Positions 55,032 to 64,000 of a DNA stretch of 64,000 bases are shown one piece after another (the stretch's first letter is position 1; each line of letters starts with the position of its first letter). The stretch is from Hysterangium stoloniferum (taxonomy: Eukaryota; Basidiomycota; Agaricomycetes; Hysterangiales; Hysterangiaceae). The notes beneath the pieces were generated by a model. It ran no database searches, was not told where the DNA came from, and was given only the letters and a program-made list of their open reading frames with translations. The translations under genes were made by a program, and so were the position numbers. Location of the stretch: NCBI GenBank assembly GCA_015178975.1, contig WHVD01000107.1:1-64000 (forward strand), read 5' to 3'.

Positions 55032-55700
55032 AACTCTTCGTTTCGCGTCGAGGTAATCCTGAGGCTACAGTAGCAATTAATTCCCAACACCGGGTGCCCG
55101 ATTGTTGCTGGTGGTGGGGTGTTGATGCCTTTCCATTTGAACAGTCTCTCATCTGCTCTACACGATGGTCTGAGCGTTGATAAGGCCAGGTAAAGACTAT
55201 TCGATGCTGCCGACTGTAATGGCGGGACGAATGGAGCTGAAATTAGTGCTGGCGCTACAACGATCGAATCCGGTGCTCCAAATGATTTGGTATCTCGACC
55301 ATGGCTTGTCTGCCTCTGGAAAACTTCTGAGGAACTCGGCGATGCGCCTTCGCGAGAGGGCATCCGAAATGTTGTCCCTCGATGGTACGTATTCGGCTTT
55401 CAATTGAATTCGATTCATTGCTAGCAATTTGTAAATCTCCTTCAGAATCTTGTTTGTCTCTCTGAAACGAGAGCGGCCGTTTTTCGATACTGCTACCACT
55501 CCAACATTGTCCGATCGCACAAGTAAAACCGATTGGGACGGATGCCGCTGTTGTACCAGTTTGGTCTGTGGCGCATGATTCTTAGGCCTATCTCCACTGT
55601 GACTGCCTCTGCTCAACCAATGTCGCATTGGCAGTGCGGGCCTACCTTGAAGCCGAATGCCCATTTCCAAGCAGCCCAATGATCGTCTCCATCACTACGC

Positions 55701-56321
55701 CTAATCCAAATGATATACTGGCGTCGCCCACCATCCTATGTCTACCGTCTCTGATGACGGTATTGGTATTTTGTTTGGTAGGTGTTCGAGTTTAAACTGA
55801 ATCCATGCGAGGTCTGCTCGCACAGCTGCACGCGGGTTTAATAATGCCCTTCGCGATCGAAAACTGTTCGCGAATGATGTGATCGAGCGAAGAAACAGTC
55901 TGATCCACGGAAAAATGGACGAGATGTGGACTAGCTTCCCGTGGAGCTTCGCTGCGTCGTTCGCTGAGAATTGTGCGCCATCTACTGTCCACCTTTCGAT
56001 CAGTTTCAAGGTGGCCTCTAGTTTCTCCGCTGGCACTGTTACTGTTTTGGTCTCCCATATGAGGCCAATGTATCTTTGCGCTGTCGAAAATGGTCTTGTT
56101 TTGCTCCTGCTCCATGGTCCGAACCGTCCCGTTAAGGCTATGAAATCTTCTTCTGTCCATGGCTGTCCTGGGAGACGAATGGCCAAGAAATCGTCCACCC
56201 ACTTGAGTAATCGTCTAAAACCGGCTTTCCTGTACAAGGCCAGCAGCATATCCGCTATGCTGCCAAACACTCCTGCACTTGATGCCAGCCCGAACATCAC
56301 TGCCCGGTTGACGTAGATCAA
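55701..56321 (-). pseudogene. reverse transcriptase of DIRS-like copy A, partial
   Basis: 206-codon frame from an internal ATG. Palm motif region ends FGLASSAGVFG; VDD catalytic box; QRYIGLIWE; thumb-like AEKLEATLKLIERW; connection region DLAWIQFKLEHLPNKIPIPS and IGWWATP. Motif A (FDISAAY type) would lie upstream but the sequence before 56321 belongs to the recombinase end of copy B, so this copy is 5' truncated. The plus-strand frames over it are mirrors. Confidence 0.8.
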
Positions 56322-58118
56322 GCCATTCCGGCATATACAAGCTGCCTACAAACGCAGCGAGACTACACCGCCTACCCAACCCCAGGCAGCTACCCTTCCG
56401 ACTGAAAAATTCCCTACATGCCGTGACGCAATTCAAAGGCCCTAATGTATGCCTCGCATGCTATGGATCTCCATCCGCCTGCTCATCGTACTATCTTGGG
56501 ATCTGTTCCTTGTGCTAAGACAAAGGAAGCACCGCCGATGCGGAATGAGTGGCCAAGGCTGTTTCTCCAACCCCTGCCCTAAGGTTCGTGTTTATCCGCT
56601 TGAGTGCCGCCTTCTTGACTATCGGTCTAATCTCACCATGACTGTCTCGCCAGTAAAACAGTGGATCGTTGGGCCCGGCCGGGACTACTCTTGTGGCCCA
56701 GCCAGGGCTACTCTTGCTAAATTAATCAGAACTTCGATCGGGCAAGCCCCTTGCTGGTCTGTTAAAAAATACCGATTGATTCTCCAGCTTTGGCAGTATT
56801 TACTGACGGTAAGTCCAAACGTGCGTAACGTTTACCATCATCGTCTCGACTAATCAAGATGTCCTTTCACTTTAGATGCTTTTTGGTCCCGAAATATGAC
56901 CTAGATGATACCCTGACCTCTCCGAAACGCGTCAATCCCCAAAATGCACATGATGATACTGCCCAAATGCACGCTTCATTTAAATCCGACTGGGGGTCGA
57001 GGAGGTCGTTTTCACTTCCTTGTCACTGACTGAGATCATTTTGAATGCCATTCCAGCGGATAGCTCCTCCCCTAGGAACGACGGGTCCGCCGCCGCCCAC
57101 AGTGCAAGGAGTGTAATACTGAAAAGGATGTTGACAGCCTTTCTGACTCTGCCACAGAAAATGTCGCAGAAGATGTGAAATTTACGCAAGCCGGCTTCCC
57201 AAGGTTTGAAGTGGGATGCCCATTTCCAAGCAGCCCATCAATTGTTCATTACTATGCCATCCAAATGATGTACTGTCATCGCCCCCCATCCTATGGAGTG
57301 AAGAAATGGTCTTATCCACGGAAAAATGGACGAGACGTGTACTGGCTTCCCGTGCAGCGTCACTGCATCGCTCGCTGAGGATTGTTCGTCATCTACTGTC
57401 CATCTTTCGATCAGTTTCGAGTCGACCTCTAGTTTCTCCGCTGGAACTGTTATTATTTTGGCCTCCAAGTTCCATATGAAGTCTATGTATCTCTGTGCTG
57501 CTGAAAATGGTCTCGTTTTGCTCCTACTCCATGGTACTCCGAACCGTGCCATTAAGGCCACGAAATCTTCTTCTGTCCACTACTGTCCTGTACAAGACCA
57601 GCAGCATGTACACTATGCTGCCAAACACTCCTGCACTTGGTGCACTGCCTGGTCAACATAGACCAACCCGTTCCAGTATATACAAAAAGCGTTTTGCTGG
57701 TCCGATCTATTGTATTACCCTGTATGTCGTTGAAATGTTGAAGTGGCTCTACGCAACCTTCTGGTAATGACAAAATTAATGCTGCCGCCTCTGTAAAGGT
57801 GTCCCACTCCATCGGGAAATCATCGGAGTTGATCATGCTGTTTATCAAGGAACATGTTAGATCTCCTCGAGGGAAGAAAAGGTGTTGAATCAGTCAAAAA
57901 CTGTCTGAACTCGGTTTGGGTACCAGGCCCAAAGGTGACGTCCGAAATGGTCCAATAGCCCGTTCCAATTCTTCTGGTGTGAAGCCTTTGGAGTAACGCC
58001 CGGCTTTCTGCTCGTTCAGTATGTACTGGTCTATGATGTCCATATTTGATAATGATGATCTGTGATTTTCGAAAATGATTGTGCGTGTTATATGCTTATC
58101 CAATGTCAAACCCATCTA

Positions 58119-59033
58119 TTAAACCCAATATAATGTGTTGCCAGTCCCGAAATATACCAACGTACGCGCTGCCTCGACTGGGTCGAGTGGCGTTGTGACC
58201 ACTCTCGGGTCAGAGCTGTTTGCAAGCGCCGGCTCCGTAACCTTCTTCGAAGCAGATGCTGCATGCGTGTGTGTTGTTACAGCTGCCTTCCCATTTTCAA
58301 TGTGATCCAATGGCCCAGTTAAAACAGAACTGTTTGCCGTTCGAAATAATGAGTGTGTGTTTGTTCCTGGCATCTTGTGCAACCGGGGCAACGCTCCTTC
58401 CTGCTGTTGTGATTCGGATTTGTGATCGGCTGGAAAATATCCCTGCGCTCCGCACCGAAAGCAGTGGGGTCTCTCCCTCTTGGTGCATATATATATATAG
58501 ATATATTCGCGGTGATGACTGACAGGCTTTGCTGTTTGAAGAGCTGCCCATGTCGAAATAATCGTCAGAGAATTGCTACCCAAGCAACTCAAGTCGTGAG
58601 ATAGGTTTCGGGTGGCCGCTTCACGCTGTTGAATACCGTATTCCATGGGAACTTCCCAGCCATGTGATTTTGCGATCGTTGTGACGATAGAATGATGTAC
58701 CAAAAGTGCATTAGCCCTCGCGTCACCACCATACGCCCTCGTGCGATCGACCGCGGCTGCTGCCGCTGCCAGCCGGTCGATGACGTTGATGGCCCTTTCA
58801 TTCTCGCGATCGCGACCCTTAGCTGTAATGCTGCCCGATGGCGAAAATGTAAACTCTTCCATGCCCCTCTCAGCCTTCCACCATGCTTCGGCGGTCAGCG
58901 CTGTGTACGGCACGTAATGTAAATTTTTGAAAGCTTCTTTCACTTTTCGCGGTATCACTGTAAATATAAACATCACAATCTGTAAGTACACTGAACGTTC
59001 GTGGATTGATGATGATGAAGTGGGGAGAAGCAT
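58119..59033 (-). CDS. Gag-like protein of DIRS-like copy B, C-terminal part
   Basis: 304-codon frame. KVKEAFKNLHYVPYTALTAE, AWWKAERGMEEFTFSPSG and RLAAAAAAVDRTRAYGGD form a helical Gag-like domain (~residues 30-110). A knuckle-like CFRCGAQGYFPADHKS (CX2CX4-x4-H, third ligand replaced) follows at ~190-205, preceded by a short ATATAT-encoded YIYIYI insertion that interrupts the linker. The Gly/Thr-rich end is low complexity. Longer than its decayed neighbours, but without an obvious true start: the upstream part lies beyond the repeats at 59205-59400. Confidence 0.55.
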   Translation of the reverse strand: MLLPTSSSSIHERSVYLQIVMFIFTVIPRKVKEAFKNLHYVPYTALTAEAWWKAERGMEEFTFSPSGSITAKGRDRENERAINVIDRLAAAAAAVDRTRAYGGDARANALLVHHSIVTTIAKSHGWEVPMEYGIQQREAATRNLSHDLSCLGSNSLTIISTWAALQTAKPVSHHREYIYIYICTKRERPHCFRCGAQGYFPADHKSESQQQEGALPRLHKMPGTNTHSLFRTANSSVLTGPLDHIENGKAAVTTHTHAASASKKVTEPALANSSDPRVVTTPLDPVEAARTLVYFGTGNTLYWV

Positions 59034-59204
59034 AGCCTAGCTGGCTCATGGATTTTGACTCAGGCCAGCTTTGCGGCCTGTGCGGGTCGCCTCAGTCTAA
59101 TGTGCTTGTGGTCACCCATAAGCTGAAAGACTTGGACGACTGTCAGCACAGAACCGAACTGCAAAGCGGTCGAAATTATGGACCGAACTATGCAAAGGAA
59201 CTGC

Positions 59205-59400
59205 GTGCCGGTCGCCAGACCGAAGTGACTGTGTAGTACTGGTTGCCGGCTGCGAAGCAGACTAAAATGTATGTATAGTACTGCCTGCCAGTGCGAAGCA
59301 GACCGAAATGTGTGTATAGTACGGCTTGCCAGTTGCAAAGCAGATTAAACTGTATGTATGGTACTGCGCGCCAGTTGTGCTGCAAGCCGGAGTGTACGTT
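59205..59400. repeat. ~42-bp tandem repeat
   Basis: About four to five degenerate units around GCGAAGCAGACCGAAATGTG...TAGTACTG with anchors at ~59251, 59292, 59334 and ~59381. It separates the two Gag parts of DIRS-like copy B. Confidence 0.75.
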
Positions 59401-59426
59401 GGTAGAGAATGAATGTGCGGGAACAC

Positions 59427-59876
59427 TTATGGGTCTCCAAGCATTCGCCTTGAAGCCAGGTATAATTTCAGGCATTGCTGCTTTCCTGCTGCCCTTGGAC
59501 TCGTCGGATGTTGTCGCTGAGACTTTAACCCGCTAAAGCGTGTCCGGATCCGCGAATACCCTGTTATGCCCGGTAAGGTGGCTGATGTGTCTTCCTCCTC
59601 TAGCTCGTGAGAGCTACCGTTACCAGCTAACCGGTCCCTCTGTTCCGTCAACCTTACTATTTGGATGTTCAAAAGCTCAACCTCCGGCGGGTGTGTTCGA
59701 TGATGGTCATCATGCCACTGTTGGAGCTCACTAACGGAACCGCTGAGGGCTCTGGAATCCCGGTAGCTTCTGAGGTCACCATCCCTCCGCGAGTCAGCTT
59801 CTGGTAGGTGATTTTCGCTGCTCAGGTTGATGCCCAAGTGTGCGAATACACCTTGCGGAATGGACCCGGCTGTCAT
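59427..59876 (-). CDS. Gag-like N-terminal frame of DIRS-like copy B
   Basis: 149 codons with a coiled-coil-like stretch (PEVELLNIQIVRLTEQRDRL) and a charged SSHELEEEDTSA segment, ending Lys/Arg-rich. Its position upstream of the Gag C-terminal part suggests the start of the same protein. The true frame probably leaves this one near 59480, where AAGKQQCLKL precedes unrelated sequence. Confidence 0.4.
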   Translation of the reverse strand: MTAGSIPQGVFAHLGINLSSENHLPEADSRRDGDLRSYRDSRALSGSVSELQQWHDDHHRTHPPEVELLNIQIVRLTEQRDRLAGNGSSHELEEEDTSATLPGITGYSRIRTRFSGLKSQRQHPTSPRAAGKQQCLKLYLASRRMLGDP

Positions 59877-59939
59877 TGTGCAAGTGACTGGAATAGACTA
59901 AAACGCGAATTATGCCAAGGTTACGAGAGTATAGAGAAT

Positions 59940-62100
59940 AGAATCTTAAAAGATTGTGTGGCGACTGTGTCGTGGTAAGATCAAACAAAGGTGTGAGATA
60001 TCTCCTTCCGCTCAGCTGGACGTTGAGAGCCGAACTACTCCCGGTAGGTCAGGGATCGTGCGGCACTCGCCACTATGACCTGTCGTCGGCAGGCAGGCTC
60101 CAACCAGGCTCCACGGTACCAACTGCGTGTATCGTTTTGATAATCTCCATTACACCACATGTCCATGTCCATGCCTATCTATCTCATCGTGGCCATTTTT
60201 TAGCACTCTCCAAGGAGTGCCAGCACCGGATGCTGCTGCATCTATTGTGCTTGCGTGTCTCCTGTATGGCGGTGGAGGGCTGCAATCCGGGTCTTTCCAT
60301 GAACAAATACATGCGAGTGCCGTCAACACGCGGGGCGAGGCTCAACAATGGAGTAACTGCCAGCATCTTTTCAGTGAGATACAATCTTTTTCAGGGGCTG
60401 AATTCACCTGAAAACCTATTTTTGTATATTTGATGTGAGAATTCCAATAATATATCATTAAATTGGAGGAGCGTTAATTCCAGAGATTTTGACGGCTATA
60501 AATCAACTCTTTGTGATGTGACTTTCAGGATTGCGTCTGGCATCGATGCAAGAAGCAGTGATTGTAACTTCTACTTTCTTGTTTCATTATCGCCACAACG
60601 AGTTGGAACCGAAACCCTGCCCATTCTCTCTCGATTTGTAGAACAACGAGAAATCAAGACTTAATCCGAGCACAAAGGTTCATAAGTGGTCCCTTCACAG
60701 TTGTCCCCACATCTCACATGAGAGATGGCTTCTAAGAGACTTATCCGGCACCGGCCTACTGGCATTAGAATCATGGCGTCGAACATGAGGACCCAGATGA
60801 CAGCCACCCTTGTCCGCATGGCAGTTAATAAAAGTGGGTAAGCGTTGCGCAGAGAAGGCATAGTTCCGCTTGAAGGGCGTAGAGTTGGGCAGCAGAGGGG
60901 GACTGGGTTTGTTCGAGTAAACGTTTTAAGTCAGTCCTCCGACTTGTGTGCAAGACCACCTGAAGCAGCCGGGAACCGAAAAGGGACTGTGGACAACTCA
61001 ATTAGAGTCTAAAAGGAAGACCGTCACCTTTCGCTGCCATCAATAATCTCCACTCACATCTCCATCTCCATCATCATGGCCAATTTCATACACTTCCCAA
61101 CACTTTTCAGCACAAGATGCTGATGTATGTATTCTTATTGTGTCTGCCATCTGGCGATTGGGTAATGTAATCAAAGTCGCTGGCATTTACAGATTGGAGA
61201 TGCCTGGCAGGTGATCCTGTGGCAAGTTTGGCGTTCGAACGTGCCGTGTCACCGTAGAAGAACACAGAAGTCCGGGAAGTAGTCCTAGAATGGAAACATT
61301 AAATCCATCTCACAAGTTTTATGTGGATCCCACGATTGATGACCCACTGAGGGTAGTACGCTTTTAGGTTGGGGCTGGAATTAGCACAGCTTTTGAGAGG
61401 ATGAGGAGTAATGGTAAGGTAATGTGTTAAGCTTGGGTCTTGAAGTCGTGTGACGTGATGCATGACCAATATTACAAGGTGCCCGAACTGATTCAAACAT
61501 TTTTAATTCCACCAATGAACTTTCTAGCCTAACATTCAGTTATGAGTCGGGGATCGATTAAAAAAGCAGCAAATGTATCTACTTTTTATTGTTTAATTCT
61601 TTACATACCGAGTTAAAATTGAAACCTATTATTTCCCAATTTATATACTAAGTAGATTCGCCAAGAAATCAAGCCTCCATTCTAAGCAAAGGTGCTTGGG
61701 TGTGAACATTTTGTCCCCCGGACCAAATTTGATATGAAACTTTATGTTTTCCAGGAAAATTGTCCCGCACAGCCCCATCCTGCATTACAATCATGGCGTT
61801 GAATATGAAGACCGAAATAACAACCCTCCTTGTCCACATGGAAATTCGTAACTATGGCGTTTGGTACTGGATGATGCCCTCTCAGCGACGACCAGTGTAT
61901 TCTTGGAACCCCCGGGTCTCCTGACTCTATATCATTGTGTATTCCCGGGGAGTCATAGCATGTATCCATACTCGACCCCTCTGTATTTTTTCCTATGCCA
62001 TAAGGTACCTACCGATAAAACGAGGATAATTCTGATAATAGAAAGTTTTTTGGGCAAGCAATATCCCGTTTTTTGATTGGCAGGGCTTTCTATCATTAAA
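59940..62100. repeat. diverged duplicated segment (two copies)
   Basis: Two stretches recur in the same order: GATAATCTCCATTACACCAC...GGATGCTGCTG (60139-60240) matches AATAATCTCCACTCACATCT...AAGATGCTGATG (61045-61125), and ATCATGGCGTCGAACATGAG (60770) matches ATCATGGCGTTGAATATGAA (61789). Spacing is 0.9-1.0 kb. Short open frames around them (e.g. MALNMKTEITTLLVHMEIRN) are not recognised. Confidence 0.55.
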
Positions 62101-64000
62101 CCAACATGATGTCCCTTAAATTATACACTAATTATATTCTATCTGGCTCTCTTTGAATTTTTTTGTTTAGATTTTGGAACTTACAAGCAGAAAGGCGTAA
62201 GAAATCAATCCTCAAACTTAACGCACCCGGTGGAAAGGGAGGCGGCGAAATGAAAAGAAAACGAATAAAGACACCGAATTGTATAAGAAAAGGCGACATG
62301 TTCGATAACGGCTCAGGGGATTGGGGAGGAGAATTAGGGTTGGATGAATTGCGCCACGCGCCATTCTGCATATAGGCGCTTTGAGCGGGCTACTATGACC
62401 GAAGACAACGGATCAAAGAGGCCCTTCATGCTTCTCAGCGCATCTATTGTTCTCTACCACGTGTATTATAAACCGTGTCGATCCATTACGCGCCCAGTTT
62501 CAGCTCTCCACTTAACCTGTATTTATTAATCAAAGTTGTCAATAATTTTTTTCGATAAAATTGAGCTGTAAATAGCCCACTTATTCAATTTAAAACGCCT
62601 TAATAAAACACATCTGATGAAACGCCGGCGAACCTCAAACACCCATAAATTCACTAGAAAAATTGCGATTGGCACAAGTGCTTATTTGAGTTGTACCCTA
62701 AAGTCTCCAACATCAGAAGCCCCTCGTATCCTGCTTTACCTCAAGACTATGCATTCAACAGGAAAAGCCTCTCCAACGGATCCTGCTCAGGACAAGTACG
62801 ACTCGGACTTCATTCGAGTATACTATAAGGCACGCATTTAAGTCTTTCAACTAAGAGGCCTTCCACTTTAATAGCCGTTTTCTTAGGAGGGCGATCTGAC
62901 AATGGCCATGAACGAGAGGAATTGCAAGAGATGGGAGCTCGTTAAAGTGATCGGCGTTCATTGCTCCTGGATGCTTGTGAGCATGCTGTCCCAATGAAAT
63001 AGAATGATTCTAATCCTTCTTCAAAAGGATGGCTACACACCCATCTATGAAATTTCTTACCCAAATGGAGAGACAAGGATGTGTTTACCAAAGGAATTGC
63101 GGACGATACGAGATCTCCTTGGGCCGCCACCTGGACGGCAGCCTGCAAAAACTAAATGAAGAAATGGAGATCAAGCCCTGCAAAAAAAGAATATGGACTG
63201 GAACATGATTCCGTTCGGAAGTGCACCAACTAAAAATCTGGGTTTATTAAGAATAGTGGAAGGGCCGAGGGTGGTGCATACTTCACGTCCATGTTAAGGA
63301 CAGATGCGGGAGATAATACTAGAGTTTGTAAAAAAATCACTGCATCCACCTTATTCCTACATTTTACTTCTATTCTCGCTACCGCGGTATTGTGTAACCA
63401 CTTGCAATCCTCCGACTGACCCTTTGAACTAGAACCAAATATATGACGGTAAAGATGGCATAGTCCTAGTACTTGATCCACCAAGAACACCCACCATGGG
63501 CCATTTTCGAGGGCGACGTCTGCTTCGCCTTCCTCAACACCTCCAAATGTTTCCATTAGCAGACACATCCAGTGGCCTTTGGGGTTCTCCCTCTCCGCCT
63601 AAAGAGGCCGAAGTGGACACCGACCAGGATGATCCTCCTGTTCCATTGGTTTTCTGCCATTCTGTTTCAAGACTCTTAAGGATGGTATCGAGTGTGAAAC
63701 GCTTCCGTTCAGATATAGGCAGACAATGCCTTATGACAATTGTGTCAGCAAATTGTAGAGCTATGTCATATGTAAGTGAAATATACCCAGAAATCTAGTG
63801 AAATCCTACAGGTTTTTGGGTCATGTGTAGTATACTTTTTGCTACGTTCTATTCGTTATGAGTAAAAACCACATTAGCATTCCGAAAAAAAAGTCACGGA
63901 GCCGTCTCTAACATACTTTATGTGTCTTTCAATGAACCATATATCTGCTTTCAGTCACTGTCGCAGTTTTTTGCATGCATCCCATTATGTTATGGCCCCG
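62101..64000. other. no gene recognised; one coding-like stretch
   Basis: Mostly short open frames without known motifs. Around 63460-63720 both strands are open. The minus strand reads RFTLDTILKSLETEWQKTNG and SVSTSASLGGEGEPQRPLD, the plus strand SPSPPKEAEVDTDQDDPPVP. One is probably an exon of an unknown gene, but the strand cannot be settled from composition alone. Confidence 0.3.

Larger units (their letters stand above)
53990..56440 (-). mobile_element. DIRS-like retrotransposon, copy A (RT-RNase H-tyrosine recombinase)
   Basis: From 56321 on the minus strand: RT with NRAVMFGLASSAGVFGSIAD and the catalytic LKWVDDFLAIRLPG, AKLHGKLVHISSIFPWIRLF, a shift into RNase H-like VLLVRSDNVGVVAVSKNGRS and EYVPSRDNISDALSRR (55520-55330), then a tyrosine recombinase with SAIRAWHIAQGWPPPLSEDE (~54860), FWGSMRFGEVSVPAR with a catalytic Arg (~54590-54545) and GHSFRIGGAS, the HxxR box (~54345-54315). 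The RT lacks its N-terminal part, which copy B retains. Frameshifts separate the modules. Terminal repeats were not identified. Confidence 0.8.
56441..59880 (-). mobile_element. DIRS-like retrotransposon, copy B (Gag, RT start, recombinase end)
   Basis: Reading down the minus strand: Gag N-terminal part (59876-~59450), a 42-bp repeat region, Gag C-terminal part with a CCHC-like knuckle (59033-58119), RT N-terminus (58060-57890, EQKAGRYSKGFTPEELERAI, FRTSPLGLVPKPSSDSFR) and pieces of the palm (57850-57780, SMINSDDFPMEWDTFTEAAA), RT middle (57561-57238), recombinase start (57189-56980) and the HxxR box GHSFRIGGASFVLAQGTD (~56560-56505). Large internal deletions and frameshifts. It abuts copy A head-to-tail. 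Confidence 0.75.

Noticed and set aside
54760-55056. 98-codon plus frame
   Set aside because: Antisense of the tyrosine recombinase.
55879-56316. 145-codon plus frame
   Set aside because: Antisense of the DIRS-like RT, which shows clear motifs on the minus strand.

Overview
The window looks like an accessory, transposon-dominated stretch of a filamentous fungal nuclear genome, most likely a basidiomycete (Agaricomycetes). Grounds: genes with short GT-AG introns of about 48-74 nt, Ty3/gypsy, Ty1/copia, DIRS-like and Tc1/mariner elements of the kinds common in mushroom genomes, a Crinkler-like (CRN) effector-family gene pair, and pervasive C-to-T decay in old repeats. No rRNA, tRNA or CRISPR was recognised.

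Layout. 1-5.7 kb: a young CpG-rich Ty3/gypsy element on the minus strand (gag and LTR complete, pol running off the left edge). 6-7.6 kb: an intact 540-codon fungal gene with a PD-(D/E)XK-like C-terminal region. 9.2-10.7 kb: a copper amine oxidase remnant and a GC-rich coding-like block. 11.2-12.2 kb: a Tc1 remnant. 13.2-14.0 kb: a solo LTR with perfect target-site duplication. 14.5-15.3 kb: an AT-rich eroded coding block. 15.7-18.1 kb: a DIRS-like retroelement. 19-21.5 kb: a kinase-like gene plus a broken paralogue, flanked by repeated stem-loops. 22.1 kb: a copia Gag fragment. 23.2-24.1 kb: an eroded gene cut by an LTR. 24.1-34.9 kb: an old composite Ty3 element with an internal duplication, a nested Tc1 element and an antisense spliced reading frame. 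35-38.4 kb: AT-rich sequence with minisatellites and LTR-like repeats. 39.4-47 kb: a second DIRS-like copy split by about 6 kb holding an eroded multi-exon gene with two internal tandem arrays. 47-48.2 kb: an intron-containing DD34E transposase pseudogene. 48.5-49 kb: a coding fragment. 49.75-51.25 kb: a head-to-head CRN-like pair on a ~1.06 kb palindrome, one copy followed by an HNH-like region. 52.1-53.0 kb: an intact five-exon VTI1 gene, the clearest housekeeping gene here. 54-59.9 kb: two tandem DIRS-like copies with tyrosine-recombinase modules and a Gag. 60-64 kb: diverged duplicated segments and little recognisable coding sequence.

Two age classes of repeats are visible. The 1-5.7 kb element keeps its CpGs and open frames. 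The 24-35 kb element, its nested Tc1, the 40-46 kb gene and the 23 kb gene all carry premature stops that are almost always TGA where a relative or flanking context predicts CGA. That points to deamination of methylated cytosine (CpG methylation or a RIP-like process) as the main form of decay. All identifications come from reading motifs by eye; no database search was run.
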